The position numbers were made by a program, and so were the translations under genes. Source: Cellulomonas sp. B6 (lineage in GTDB: Bacteria > Actinomycetota > Actinomycetes > Actinomycetales > Cellulomonadaceae). Taken from it: DNA of 44,737 nt. Position 1 is the stretch's first letter, and the number at the start of each line of letters is the position of its first letter. The notes under the pieces were generated by a model, which had not been told where the DNA came from, searched no databases, and was given only the letters and a program-made list of their open reading frames with translations. Shown here piece by piece: positions 1 through 13,780 of the stretch. The stretch is taken from assembly GCF_001462455.1 (NCBI RefSeq), contig NZ_LNTD01000164.1, positions 1 to 44,737 of the forward strand, written 5' to 3'.

Positions 1-40
1 CGTCGGAGCGAGCCGTGCGGGTGCGCGAGGGCGCGGGCGC

Positions 41-46
41 TAGGAT
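41..46 (+). promoter_or_regulatory. Candidate -10 element for efp-nusB
   Basis: TAGGAT matches the actinobacterial TAnnnT -10 pattern. No good -35 is visible 16-18 bases upstream. A start near position 53 would give efp a leader of about 125 bases. No gene was seen in positions 1-177. Confidence 0.4.
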
Positions 47-177
47 GGACGACGGCCTGGGGCCGGACGACCGCACCGGTCGGCGGCAGCGCCGGGTCGG
101 GCCTGCCGGAGCACCGGCGCCCGCCGCCCGCACGCGCCGCACGGCGCGCACCACCACCGATCGGGAGAACGACGCTC

Positions 178-741
178 GTGGCGACCACCAACGACCTCAA
201 GAACGGCATCGTGCTGCGCATCGACGGCCAGCTCTGGACCGTCGTCGAGTTCCAGCACGTCAAGCCCGGCAAGGGCGGCGCGTTCGTGCGCACCAAGCTC
301 AAGAACGTCCTGTCCGGCAAGGTCGTCGACAAGACGTTCAACGCGGGCGTCAAGGTCGAGACGGCGAACGTCGACAAGCGCGACATGCAGTACCTGTACA
401 AGGACGGCGAGGACTTCGTGTTCATGGACACGGACACCTACGACCAGATCAACGTCCCGGCCGCGACGGTCGGCGACGCCGCGAACTTCATGCTCGAGTC
501 GCAGACCGCGCTCGTCGCGACGAACGACGGGGTGCCGCTCTACGTCGAGCTGCCGCCGTCGGTCGTGCTCGAGGTGACCTACACCGAGCCGGGCCTGCAG
601 GGGGACCGCTCGTCGGCCGGCACCAAGCCCGCGACGCTCGAGACCGGCTACGAGATCCAGGTGCCGCTGTTCCTCGAGTCGAACACCAAGGTCAAGGTCG
701 ACACGCGTGACGGGTCGTACCTCGGCCGCGTGAACGACTGA
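178..741 (+). CDS. efp: Translation elongation factor P
   Basis: EF-P binds the ribosome between the P and E sites and relieves stalling at polyproline stretches. The 187-residue product has the normal family length, with an N-terminal KOW-like domain (about 1-65) and two OB-type domains, ending in the usual conserved tail (GSYLGRVND). The loop that reaches the peptidyl transferase centre reads K-P-G-K32-G-G-A-F, so the tip residue is a lysine. The GTG start is preceded by GGGAGA at 163-168, 9 bases upstream. nusB follows after a single base, so the two are co-transcribed. No EF-P modification gene was seen nearby. Confidence 0.97.
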   Translation: MATTNDLKNGIVLRIDGQLWTVVEFQHVKPGKGGAFVRTKLKNVLSGKVVDKTFNAGVKVETANVDKRDMQYLYKDGEDFVFMDTDTYDQINVPAATVGDAANFMLESQTALVATNDGVPLYVELPPSVVLEVTYTEPGLQGDRSSAGTKPATLETGYEIQVPLFLESNTKVKVDTRDGSYLGRVND

Positions 742-742
742 C

Positions 743-1159
743 GTGGGCGCCCGGACCAAGGCGCGCAAGCGCGCGCTCGACGTGCTGTTCGAGGCCGAGC
801 AGCGCGGCGTGCCCGTCGCGGACCTGCTCGCGCAGCGCGTCGTCGAGCCGGGCACCGAGGCGTCGCTCCCGCAGTACTCGGTGGACCTCGTCGAGGGCGT
901 GCTCGAGCACGCCGAGCGCATCGACGAGCTGCTCGCGACGCACGCGCACGGCTGGACCGTCGAGCGCATGCCGGCGGTCGACCGGGCGCTGCTGCGCCTC
1001 GGCACGTGGGAGGTGCTCTGGAACGACGACGTGCCCGACGCGGTCGCCGTCGACGAGGCCGTCTCGCTCGCCCGCGAGCTGTCGACCGACGAGTCGCCGG
1101 CGTTCGTCAACGGCCTGCTGGGCCGCATCGTCGTGCTCAAGCCGACGCTGCTGGCCTGA
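743..1159 (+). CDS. nusB: Transcription antitermination factor NusB
   Basis: NusB is an all-helical RNA-binding protein that pairs with NusE (ribosomal protein S10) on boxA RNA and promotes antitermination in rRNA operons. The 138-residue product has the family N-terminus (GARTKARKRALDVLFEAEQR) and the C-terminal signature with VAVDEAVSLARELSTDESPAFVNGLL, conserved in all NusB proteins. The GTG start lies one base after the efp stop, so translation is probably coupled. In Streptomyces the next gene is bldD, followed by pyrR. Here a minus-strand GGDEF-EAL gene intervenes and no bldD is present. Confidence 0.96.
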   Translation: MGARTKARKRALDVLFEAEQRGVPVADLLAQRVVEPGTEASLPQYSVDLVEGVLEHAERIDELLATHAHGWTVERMPAVDRALLRLGTWEVLWNDDVPDAVAVDEAVSLARELSTDESPAFVNGLLGRIVVLKPTLLA

Positions 1160-1188
1160 CCGCGGCACCGACCGCACCGCACGGCCCC

Positions 1189-1224
1189 CGACGCCCGGGC
1201 ACCCTCACAGGTGCTCGGGCGTCG
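1189..1224. terminator. Hairpin between convergent nusB and GGDEF-EAL genes
   Basis: The arms 1189-1203 and 1210-1224 form a 15-bp stem with one G.U-type mismatch and a 6-base loop. It has no U-tract, as is usual in high-GC actinobacteria. The stop codon of the minus-strand gene (1205-1207) lies in the loop. It probably stops transcription from both sides. Confidence 0.65.
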
Positions 1225-3520
1225 CGTCGTCACCGCCGTGGACGACCCGCAGCGGGCGGGGCACGGTGCGTGCGCCGCGCGCCTCGACGCGCCGCTGCTC
1301 GCCCGTCGTGCGCAGCGGCTCGGTCGAGCGCGGCTGGGGCCGCGCACCGCGGACCGGCAGACCCGCCGCGGGGCGCCCCACGAAGTTGCCCTGCGCGCGT
1401 GGCACCCCGAGCTCGACCAGCACCTGCAGGTCGCCGGCCGACTCCACGCCCTCGGCGACCACGTCCAGGCCGTGGTGCTCGGCGAGCGCCACGATGGCGC
1501 GCACCGCCCCCACGCCGCGCGGCGTGCGCAGCTCGCGCACGAACGAGCGGTCGATCTTGAGCACGTCCACGGGCAGCCGGGCCAGGCGGGCGAGCGAGCT
1601 GTACCCGGTGCCGAAGTCGTCGAGCGCGATGCGGGCGCCCCGCGCGCGCAGCTCGGACAGCACCGGGACGGCCGTCGTCGTGCGCAGCATCGTGCTCTCG
1701 GTGATCTCGACCGTCAGGTGCTCCCAGGGGCCGCCCGCCCACGCCTCGTCGAGGCGCTCGAGCACGTCGGGCTCGTGCAGCTCGCGTGCCGAGAGGTTGA
1801 CCGCCACGGGCATCTGGTGCCGGTCCAGCGCGCGGCGGGACTGCCGGGCCATGGAGCGCCCGATGGGCACGATGAGACCCGTCTCCTCGGCGATCTCGAT
1901 CCAGTGCTCGGGCAGCACGACCGCGTCGCCCTCCTGCCAGCGGGCGAGCGCCTCGAGGCCCACGACCTCGAGCGTGCGGGTGTCGACGATCGGCTGGAAG
2001 TACGCCGTGATGCGGTCCTCGGCGACGGCGCGCTCGAGCGCGGTGCGGACGCGGCGGCGGTCGTCGGCGCGCGCCCGCATGGTCGGGTCGAAGACGCGGT
2101 GCCCGCTGGACGTGCGCTTGGCCTCGAGCATCGCGGCGTCGGCGTGCCGCAGCAGCGCGTCGGCGTCGACGACGTCGGTGGGGTCCCACGCGGCCACGCC
2201 GCACGTCAGCCGCGGCCCGTTCGACGTGCCGACGTGCGCCGCGAACTCCGTCCGCAGCCGGTGCGCGAGCCCGCCGAGGGCGTCGTCGTCGGGTGCGCGG
2301 GACACGACGACCGCGAACTCGTCGCCCGCGAGCCGCGCGACGTACGTGTCGTCGTCGACCCACCCGCGCAGCAGGTCGGCCGTGCGGCGCAGCAGCTCGT
2401 CGCCCGCCGCGTGGCCCGCGCGGTCGTTGACGTCCTTGAACCCGTCGATGTCGCAGTAGACGACCGCCACGCGCGTGCGCTCGACCGCGGCGCGCTCGAG
2501 CACCTCGACGAGGTGCGTGTCGGCCGCGCGCCGGTTCGGCAGGCGCGTCAGCGGGTCCGTCACGGCGGCACGCTCGAGCCTGTCGCCGAGCGCGTACCGC
2601 TCGGCCGCGGTCGAGACGACGAGGGCCAGGTCGACGAGGAACGTGCGGTCGTGCGCCGCGAGCCGCTCGGGCGCGTCGGGGAACAGGTCGGCCACGAAGC
2701 GGTCGCGCTGCAGCGGACGCAGCGACGCCTCGACGCTCGGGTCGTCGAGCACGCGGCGGGCGGCGTCACGGGCCTGCAGCAGCAGCGCGTCGGCGTCGCG
2801 GTGGAACCACGCGCTGTTGGTGACGGCGGCGAGCGCGTCGCGCATGAGCTCACGCCGCTGCGCGGTGCGTTGCGCGCGGCGCACGCGTACGAACGCGAGC
2901 GACTCCAGGCCGAGCGCGAGCGGCAGCGGCCACAGCGACGCCAGCAGCGCCCCGACCGGGCGACCGGGCAGCAGGACCCCGGCGACGAGCATCGCCGAGG
3001 ACGTGCTGCCCGCCGTGACGACCATCCAGCCGAGGCGCGTCAGGTGGGCCCGGCCGAGCGCGGCCACGACGTAGCCGACCACGACGGCGAGCGCCACGAA
3101 CAGCAGCGCGACCGCCCCGGCACGCCCGCCCGAGAGGCCGGGCACGCGGTCGGCCGGCAGGAACCAGAGCAGCGCGCGCGCCACGAGCACCGCGCCGACG
3201 GCGACCACCCAGGGGCGCAGCCGCGGGCCGCGGCCGCCGAACACGTGCGCGGCGGGCAGCGCCACCAGCAGCAGCGCGCCGAGCAGCTGGGCGTGCCCAA
3301 AGGCGAGGAGCTCCCGCGCGGCCGGGCTCTCGGACACCCCGTGCAGGCCACCGACGAGCAGCAGCGCACCCATCGTCACCGACAGCGCGAGGGACCACGT
3401 CGAGGCCTCGGAGCGCAGCGCTCCGCGCCACCAGACCCACTGCAGCACGCAGAAGCCGCCGACGAGCCCGGCGGTCAGGAACTGCAGGACGGTGGCCCAC
3501 AGGGGGACGTCGCCGAGCAT
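1205..3520 (-). CDS. Membrane-bound GGDEF-EAL cyclic-di-GMP protein
   Basis: Predicted to make and/or break c-di-GMP. From the chosen start (771 residues) there are about seven hydrophobic helices (residues 5-215), a linker, a GGDEF domain (about 310-470) and an EAL domain (about 490-730). The GGDEF active site reads RLAGDEF (AGDEF at 398-402), with the substrate motif FKDVNDRAGHAAGD intact. The RxxD inhibitory site upstream of it is replaced by DDDT. The EAL domain keeps EALAR (523-527), NLSA, TVEITES, DDFGTGYSSL, KIDRSFV, AEGVE and QG, so phosphodiesterase activity is likely. The ATG at 3520 is preferred: it follows GATACT-N6 and starts just before the first helix. In-frame starts up to 3610 would add 30 residues. 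Confidence 0.9.
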   Translation of the reverse strand: MLGDVPLWATVLQFLTAGLVGGFCVLQWVWWRGALRSEASTWSLALSVTMGALLLVGGLHGVSESPAARELLAFGHAQLLGALLLVALPAAHVFGGRGPRLRPWVVAVGAVLVARALLWFLPADRVPGLSGGRAGAVALLFVALAVVVGYVVAALGRAHLTRLGWMVVTAGSTSSAMLVAGVLLPGRPVGALLASLWPLPLALGLESLAFVRVRRAQRTAQRRELMRDALAAVTNSAWFHRDADALLLQARDAARRVLDDPSVEASLRPLQRDRFVADLFPDAPERLAAHDRTFLVDLALVVSTAAERYALGDRLERAAVTDPLTRLPNRRAADTHLVEVLERAAVERTRVAVVYCDIDGFKDVNDRAGHAAGDELLRRTADLLRGWVDDDTYVARLAGDEFAVVVSRAPDDDALGGLAHRLRTEFAAHVGTSNGPRLTCGVAAWDPTDVVDADALLRHADAAMLEAKRTSSGHRVFDPTMRARADDRRRVRTALERAVAEDRITAYFQPIVDTRTLEVVGLEALARWQEGDAVVLPEHWIEIAEETGLIVPIGRSMARQSRRALDRHQMPVAVNLSARELHEPDVLERLDEAWAGGPWEHLTVEITESTMLRTTTAVPVLSELRARGARIALDDFGTGYSSLARLARLPVDVLKIDRSFVRELRTPRGVGAVRAIVALAEHHGLDVVAEGVESAGDLQVLVELGVPRAQGNFVGRPAAGLPVRGARPQPRSTEPLRTTGEQRRVEARGARTVPRPLRVVHGGDDATPEHL

Positions 3521-3526
3521 GTGACC

Positions 3527-3532
3527 AGTATC
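3527..3532 (-). promoter_or_regulatory. Candidate leaderless -10 for the GGDEF-EAL gene
   Basis: On the minus strand GATACT is followed by 6 bases and then the ATG at 3520. The spacing is that of the leaderless promoters seen elsewhere in this window, although the first base departs from TAnnnT. Confidence 0.35.
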
Positions 3533-3679
3533 GGCCCACGTCGTGGGGCCCATGAGAGGCATCCGGGTGACGGGGGACGTCAGCGCGGACGCCGCGTCGG
3601 CGCCCATCACGGACGCGGCGTCGCCCGCGCCGTGCCGCGCGTCACGTGGACACGTCCGTCGGCACGCGCGGCGCAGCGG

Positions 3680-3685
3680 TAACGT
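3680..3685 (+). promoter_or_regulatory. Candidate -10 of the pyr operon promoter
   Basis: TAACGT fits TAnnnT. Transcription would begin near 3692, giving a leader that starts just before the PyrR-binding hairpin at 3701. The -35 region is poorly conserved. Confidence 0.45.
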
Positions 3686-3700
3686 GTCGTCCCGAGCAAC

Positions 3701-5335
<1,635 letters not shown>

Positions 5336-5339
<4 letters not shown>

Positions 5340-6652
5340 CCGCCACCCTGCTCACCGGCGCCCGCCCGCTGGGCGGCGACCCGACCGACGTGCTGCTCGC
5401 CGACGGCGTCGTCGCCGCGCTCGGCGCGGACGCCCGCACGCACGACGCCGCGCGCGACGCCCGCGTGGTCGACGCCGACGGGCTCGTGCTGCTGCCCGGC
5501 CTCGTCGACCTGCACACCCACCTGCGCGAGCCCGGCCGCGAGGACGCCGAGACCGTCGCGTCCGGCACGCGCGCCGCCGCGCTCGGCGGCTTCACCGCCG
5601 TGCACGCCATGGCCAACACGACCCCCACGCAGGACACCGCCGGCGTCGTCGAGCAGGTCTGGCGCCTGGGCCGCGACGCCGGCTACGCCGACGTCCACCC
5701 CGTCGGCGCCGTCACGGTCGGCCTCGAGGGCGAGCGGCTCGCCGAGCTCCAGGCCATGGCCCGCTCCGCCGCGCGCGTCCGCGTGTTCTCCGACGACGGC
5801 AAGTGCGTCCACGACCCCGTCGTCATGCGCCGCGCGCTCGAGTACGTCAAGGCCTTCGACGGCGTCGTCGCGCAGCACGCCCAGGAGCCGCGCCTCACCG
5901 CGGACGCCCAGATGCACGAGGGCGTCGTCTCCGCCGAGCTCGGGCTCACCGGCTGGCCCGCGGTCGCCGAGGAGGCGATCGTCGCGCGCGACGTCCTGCT
6001 CGCCGAGCACGTCGGCTCGCGGCTGCACGTGCTGCACCTGTCCACCGCCGGGTCCGTCGAGATCGTCCGCTGGGCCAAGGCCCGCGGCATCGACGTCACC
6101 GCCGAGGTCACGCCCCACCACCTCGTCCTCACCGACGAGCTAGTGCGCGGCTACGACCCGCGCTACAAGGTCAACCCGCCGCTGCGCACGGCGCAGGACG
6201 TCGAGGCCGTCCGCGCGGGCCTCGCCGACGGCACGATCGACACCGTCGGCACCGACCACGCGCCCCACGCCCGCGAGGACAAGGACTGCGAGTGGGCGGC
6301 CGCCGCGTTCGGCATGACCGGCCTCGAGACCGCGCTCTCCGTGGTCCAGCAGGTCATGGTCGACACCGGCCGGTTCACCTGGGCCGACGTCGCCCGCGTG
6401 ATGTCCGCCGCGCCCGCGCGGATCGGACGCCTCGACGGCCAGGGCCGCCCGATCGCCGTGGGGGAGCCCGCCAACCTCACGCTCGTCGACCCCACCGCCC
6501 GGCGCGTCGTCGTCCCCGAGCAGCAGGCCACCGCGAGCGTCAACTCGCCGTTCGCCGGCACCGAGCTGCCCGGGCGCGTGGTCGCCACGTTCCTGCGCGG
6601 CCGCGCGACCGTGCTCGACGGCGCGCTCGTCGAGCCGGGGGTGCCCGCCTGA
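5336..6652 (+). CDS. pyrC: Dihydroorotase
   Basis: Cyclises N-carbamoyl-aspartate to dihydroorotate. The 438-residue product is a class I amidohydrolase TIM barrel with the metal motif [10 protein letters not shown] near residue 57, further metal-ligand segments [10 protein letters not shown] and [11 protein letters not shown], and the catalytic aspartate segment [12 protein letters not shown]. The metal ligands are all present, so the enzyme should be active, unlike the PyrC pseudo-subunits found in some bacteria. The GTG start overlaps the pyrB stop (GTGA). The stop shares one base with the next ATG. Confidence 0.97.
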
Positions 6653-7200
6653 TGCCCGTCTGGCTCTCCGTCACGCTGCTGGCCGCGCTCGCGGTGCTCG
6701 GGCTGTGGGGCATGTGGCACGGCTGGCGCTCGCGCGCGCGTCGCACCGCCGCGCTGGTGCCGTCGCTGCCGGTGCTCCCGGACGCGCCCGGCGCGCCCGT
6801 CACCGACGCGATCGAGGCCGTGTACGTGTCCTCGACGCGGGCGGGCGACTGGCTCGACCGGGTCGTGGCGCACGACCTGGGCGTCCGCAGCCCGGCCCGC
6901 GTGCGCGTGCACGCCGACGGCGTCGCCGTGACCCGCACGGGTGCACGCGACGTGTGGGTGCCCGCCGCCGCGCTGACCGCCGTGGGTACCGCGAGCGGCC
7001 AGGCCGGCAAGTTCGTCGGCCGCGACGGCCTCGTGGTCCTCACCTGGGTGCCCGACCCCGCCACCGGAACCGCCCTCGACACCGCGCTGCACGTGCGCCA
7101 CGACGCCGAGCGCGGCACGCTGCTCGACGCCGCCCGCGCGCTCGTCGCGGCCCCCACCGACACCGACGCCGCGCCCCCGGCGCGAGAGGAGCAGGCATGA
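6652..7200 (+). CDS. Membrane-anchored PH-like protein embedded in the pyr operon
   Basis: Function unknown. The 182-residue product has one N-terminal membrane helix ([19 protein letters not shown], about residues 4-22), then a basic stretch and a soluble beta-rich domain (about 55-160) resembling the bacterial PH-like domains annotated in this position in other actinobacteria. Segments such as [26 protein letters not shown] and GLVVLTW alternate as beta strands would. It starts on the last base of the pyrC stop and overlaps carA by 4 bases, so it is made with the pyrimidine enzymes. No catalytic motif was seen. A scaffold or membrane-tethering role is only a guess. Confidence 0.8.
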   Translation: MPVWLSVTLLAALAVLGLWGMWHGWRSRARRTAALVPSLPVLPDAPGAPVTDAIEAVYVSSTRAGDWLDRVVAHDLGVRSPARVRVHADGVAVTRTGARDVWVPAAALTAVGTASGQAGKFVGRDGLVVLTWVPDPATGTALDTALHVRHDAERGTLLDAARALVAAPTDTDAAPPAREEQA

Positions 7201-8416
7201 GCGACGCGATCCTCGTCCTCGAGGACGGCCGCACGTTCACCGGACGCGCCTACGGCGCGACCGGGAGGACGCTCGGCGAGATCGTCTTCAACACCGGCAT
7301 GACGGGTTACCAGGAGACCCTGACCGACCCGTCGTACCACCGGCAGGTCGTCGTCATGACCGCGCCGCACATCGGCAACACGGGCGTCAACGACGAGGAC
7401 CCCGAGTCGCGGCGCATCTGGGTCGCCGGCTACGTCGTGCGGGACCCCGCGCGCCGTCCGTCGAGCTGGCGCTCGCGCCGCTCGCTGGACGAGGAGCTCG
7501 CGGCGCAGGGCGTCGTCGGCATCAGCGACGTGGACACCCGCGCCCTCACGCGGCACCTGCGCGAGCGGGGCGTCATGCGCGCCGGCATCTTCTCGGGCGA
7601 CGCGCTCGTGCGTCCCGAGGGTGAGCGGCGCCCGGTCGACGAGCTGGTCGACGAGGTGCTGACGGCGCCCGCGATGACGGGCGCCGACCTGGCCGGCGAG
7701 GTGAGCGTCGACGCCGCGTACGTCGTGCCGGCCCTCGGCCCCGACGGTGTGCCGCTCGACGAGCCGCGCGCACGCGTCGCGGCGGTCGACCTGGGCATCA
7801 AGGCCATGACGCCGCAGCGCATGGCCGAACGCGGCGTCGAGGTGCACGTGCTGCCCGCGACGTCGACGATCGCGGACGTCCTCGCGGTGCAGCCCGACGG
7901 CGTGTTCTTCTCCAACGGCCCGGGCGACCCGGCCGCGGCGCGCCACGAGATCGACGTGCTGCGCGGCGTGCTCGACCGCCGGATCCCGTTCTTCGGCATC
8001 TGCTACGGCAACCAGCTGTTCGGCCGCGCCCTGGGCTTCGGCACCTACAAGCTGCAGTACGGGCACCGCGGCGTGAACCAGCCGGTCATGGACCGCACGA
8101 CCGGCAAGGTCGAGATCACGGCCCACAACCACGGCTTCGCGGTCGACGCGCCGCTCGACGCCGAGACCGTCGCCCCGTTCGACGGCGGCCGCTACGGCCG
8201 CGTCCGCGTGTCGCACGTCGACCTCAACGACGACGTCGTCGAGGGCCTCGAGGCGCTCGACCTGCCGGCGTTCTCGGTGCAGTACCACCCCGAGGCGGCG
8301 GCCGGCCCGCACGACGCGGCCTACCTGTTCGACCGCTTCCTCGACCTCATGACCTCCCACCGCGACGGCGCCGGCACGACCGGCGGCGACGCGACGAACC
8401 AGAAGGGCGCCGCCTG

Positions 8417-8417
<1 letters not shown>
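7197..8417 (+). CDS. carA: Carbamoyl-phosphate synthase small (glutaminase) subunit
   Basis: Hydrolyses glutamine and passes ammonia to CarB for carbamoyl phosphate synthesis, serving both pyrimidine and arginine pathways. The 406-residue product has the N-terminal CPSase small-chain domain ([33 protein letters not shown]) and a class I glutamine amidotransferase domain. The nucleophile cysteine lies in [16 protein letters not shown], where many species read GICLGHQ. The His/Glu of the triad lie in [11 protein letters not shown]. Start and stop overlap the flanking genes by 4 bases and 1 base. Confidence 0.97.
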
Positions 8418-11739
<3,322 letters not shown>

Positions 11740-11743
<4 letters not shown>

Positions 11744-12600
11744 CGGCGGACGCTCCCGTGCGGCCGTTCGGCGAGCGACTGGCCGCGGCGATGGACGCGC
11801 ACGGGCCGCTGTGCGTCGGGATCGACCCCCACGCGTCGCTGCTCGACGCGTGGGGGCTCCCGGACGACGCCACGGGACTGCGCGAGTTCGCGCACCGCGT
11901 CATGGACGCGGTCGCGGGGCGGGTCGCCGCGGTGAAGCCGCAGGCCGCGTTCTTCGAGCGGCACGGGTCCGCGGGCGTGGCCGTGCTGGAGGAGGTCGTC
12001 GCGGCGGGCCGGGAGACCGGCACGCTCGTCGTGGTCGACGCCAAGCGCGGCGACATCGGCTCGACGATGGGGGCCTACGCGGACGCGTTCCTGCGGGACG
12101 GCTCGCCGCTCGCGGGGGACGCGCTGACGGTGTCGCCGTACCTCGGCTTCGGGTCGCTCGACCCCGCGGTGGACCTCGCGCTGGCGACCGGGCGAGGCCT
12201 GTTCGTGCTCTGCCTGACGTCGAACCCCGAGGGTCCGGACGTGCAGCACGCGCGCACGGCCCAGGGCGTCACCGTCGCGGCGCAGGTCGCCGCGCGCGCG
12301 GCCGCCCTGAACACGGGTGCGGCGACGCTCGGGTCGATCGGGCTCGTGGTCGGCGCCACGGTCGGTACCGCCGTGCGCGACGCAGGGGTCGACCTCGCGG
12401 CCGTCGCGGGCCCGCTGCTGGCACCGGGCGTCGGTGCGCAGGGCGCGGGGGCCGCCGAGCTCGCCGCGGTGTTCGGCGACGCCCGCCGTCAGGTGCTCGC
12501 GTCCTCGAGCAGGGGAGTGCTGGCCGCCGGCCCGGAGGTCGGTGCGCTGATGACCGCTGCCCTCGAGGCCTCGTCCCAGGCGGCCGCGGCGCTGCGCTGA
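11740..12600 (+). CDS. pyrF: Orotidine 5'-phosphate decarboxylase
   Basis: Decarboxylates OMP to UMP, the last step of the pathway. The 286-residue product is of the longer actinobacterial/type 2 form. It opens with [15 protein letters not shown], has [11 protein letters not shown], the catalytic [13 protein letters not shown] (lysine in a D-x-K-x-x-D-like site, about residues 94-106) and LTSNPEG. The GTG start overlaps the carB stop (GTGA). It is the last gene of the pyr operon and is followed by a hairpin. pyrD, often next to pyrF in actinobacteria, is absent, so dihydroorotate dehydrogenase must be encoded elsewhere. Confidence 0.96.
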
Positions 12601-12605
12601 CGCAG

Positions 12606-12638
12606 GGTCGCGCGTCCGTCGCACCAGGGCGCGCGACC
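12606..12638 (+). terminator. Hairpin after pyrF
   Basis: GGTCGCGCG (12606-12614) pairs perfectly with CGCGCGACC (12630-12638) across a 15-base loop. There is no U-tract. It is placed as the end of the pyr operon. Confidence 0.5.
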
Positions 12639-12763
12639 ACCGCTCAGCGTCGTGCCGATGCGTGACGATAACGGAACCTAGCGGTCAACCACCGCCAGGG
12701 GGCCGAACCGAGGCCGCCTCACGGCGGCCCGCCCCGAGGACACACCAGGCGCGGACCCGCCGC

Positions 12764-12769
12764 TAAGGT
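12764..12769 (+). promoter_or_regulatory. Candidate leaderless -10 for the recombinase-like gene
   Basis: TAAGGT is followed by 6 bases and the GTG at 12776. The overlapping AAGGTG could also act as a weak ribosome binding site, so leaderless initiation is not certain. Confidence 0.4.
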
Positions 12770-12775
12770 GCGGAC

Positions 12776-13642
12776 GTGCGCGGACGGACGACGGTGGGGC
12801 AGGCCGCGGCGCGCTACCTCGTCCAGCTCGAGCAGCGCCCGGCGTCGACCGCACGCGCCCAGCGCTGGGCGCTGACCGACCTGGTCGCGCAGCTGGGGGA
12901 GGAGCCTCTCGGGCAGGTCGCCCAGGACGACCGGCTCGCCCTGTGGTCGACGTCCCCGACGGGCTCGGGCCGTGAGCCGTCGGCGGCGTCCGTGCGGCAG
13001 CGCGCCACGGCCGCACGCGGGCTCCTCCGGCACGCGGTCGAGCACGCGATGCTCGACGCGGCCGCCGCCGACCGGGCGCTGGCCGCGCTGCGCCGTCCCG
13101 CCACCCCGCCCGTCGTGCGCGACCACGCACCCGCGCGCCTGCTGCTCGCCCGGGTGGGCGGTCGGCGGCCCCACGGCGTCTCGTGGGAGGTGTGGGTCCG
13201 GTTCCGTGCGCACGTCCGCGTGCTGGCGGACACCGGCGCGTCCGAGCGTGACCTGGCGCGCGCGTGCGTCGCCGACCTCGCGGCGGGCGCGACGACCCTG
13301 CGCCTCGTCGGCGCGCCCCACGAGCTGTCCGACCCGACCCGGCACGCGATCGAGCAGTGGCTGCCCGTCCGAGCGGCGCTGGTCGCCACGCTCGAGGGCA
13401 GCCCGCCGCCGCAGCTCTGGGTCCGCGCGCACCCCTCGGTGCACCCGCGCACGGGTGCCGTCGCGGCCGTCGGCATGCCCATCACCGCGCGCGGGCTGCG
13501 CAAGGCGTTCACCGAGGTCCTGGCCGCGCTGGTCGGCGACGACCCGCGCCTCGCGACCTGCACCGTCGCGCACGTCCGGGGGCTCGGGCGGGGTCGGTCG
13601 GCGGGTGACGACGGCCCCCGCCGCGCCCTCGACGAGGTGTGA
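12776..13642 (+). CDS. Degenerate tyrosine-recombinase-like protein
   Basis: The 288-residue product resembles a XerC/phage-integrase fold but lacks the catalytic residues. Residues about 8-105 look like the helical core-binding (SAM-like) domain. Residues about 125-280 follow the catalytic-domain pattern: ADTGASERDLARACVADL where active enzymes have TG-L-R-x-S-E-L, then a SDPTRHAIEQWLPVRAAL segment and a PITARGLRKAF segment. The first catalytic arginine is missing, HxLRH is reduced to AHVRG, and no C-terminal nucleophile tyrosine is visible. It is not flanked by repeats or phage genes, and base use matches its neighbours, suggesting a resident gene with a non-recombinase role. The next gene encodes integration host factor. 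Confidence 0.65.
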   Translation: MRGRTTVGQAAARYLVQLEQRPASTARAQRWALTDLVAQLGEEPLGQVAQDDRLALWSTSPTGSGREPSAASVRQRATAARGLLRHAVEHAMLDAAAADRALAALRRPATPPVVRDHAPARLLLARVGGRRPHGVSWEVWVRFRAHVRVLADTGASERDLARACVADLAAGATTLRLVGAPHELSDPTRHAIEQWLPVRAALVATLEGSPPPQLWVRAHPSVHPRTGAVAAVGMPITARGLRKAFTEVLAALVGDDPRLATCTVAHVRGLGRGRSAGDDGPRRALDEV

Positions 13643-13689
13643 TCCGGTGCGTCGGCGCAGGTCGCAGGGCGACACGCGGCGCTCCCGCG

Positions 13690-13718
13690 TTGCCGAGCGG
13701 TCGGACCGTCGCTAGTTT
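13690..13718 (+). promoter_or_regulatory. Promoter of mihF
   Basis: TTGCCG (13690-13695) and TAGTTT (13713-13718) are separated by 17 bases, a good sigma-70-type pair. Transcription would begin near 13725, giving a leader of about 55 bases before mihF. Confidence 0.65.
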
Positions 13719-13780
13719 CGTCCTCAGATCCCGCGCATTCCGACGAGGATCTCCGGCCCAGTGACGAGAAGGTGACGCGC

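Noticed and set aside
1-177. Open frame from position 15 overlapping efp in another frame
   Set aside because: It is an out-of-frame shadow of efp rich in Arg. It ends inside efp and has no recognisable domain.
12640-12720. TTGACC...TATCGT on the minus strand in the pyrF to recombinase-like gap
   Set aside because: The spacing is about 12 bases, too short for a promoter, and it points into pyrF with no minus-strand gene.
12776-13642. Recombinase-like gene as part of a mobile element
   Set aside because: No attachment repeats, tRNA, phage or transposon genes nearby. Base use matches the core genome and catalytic residues are absent.
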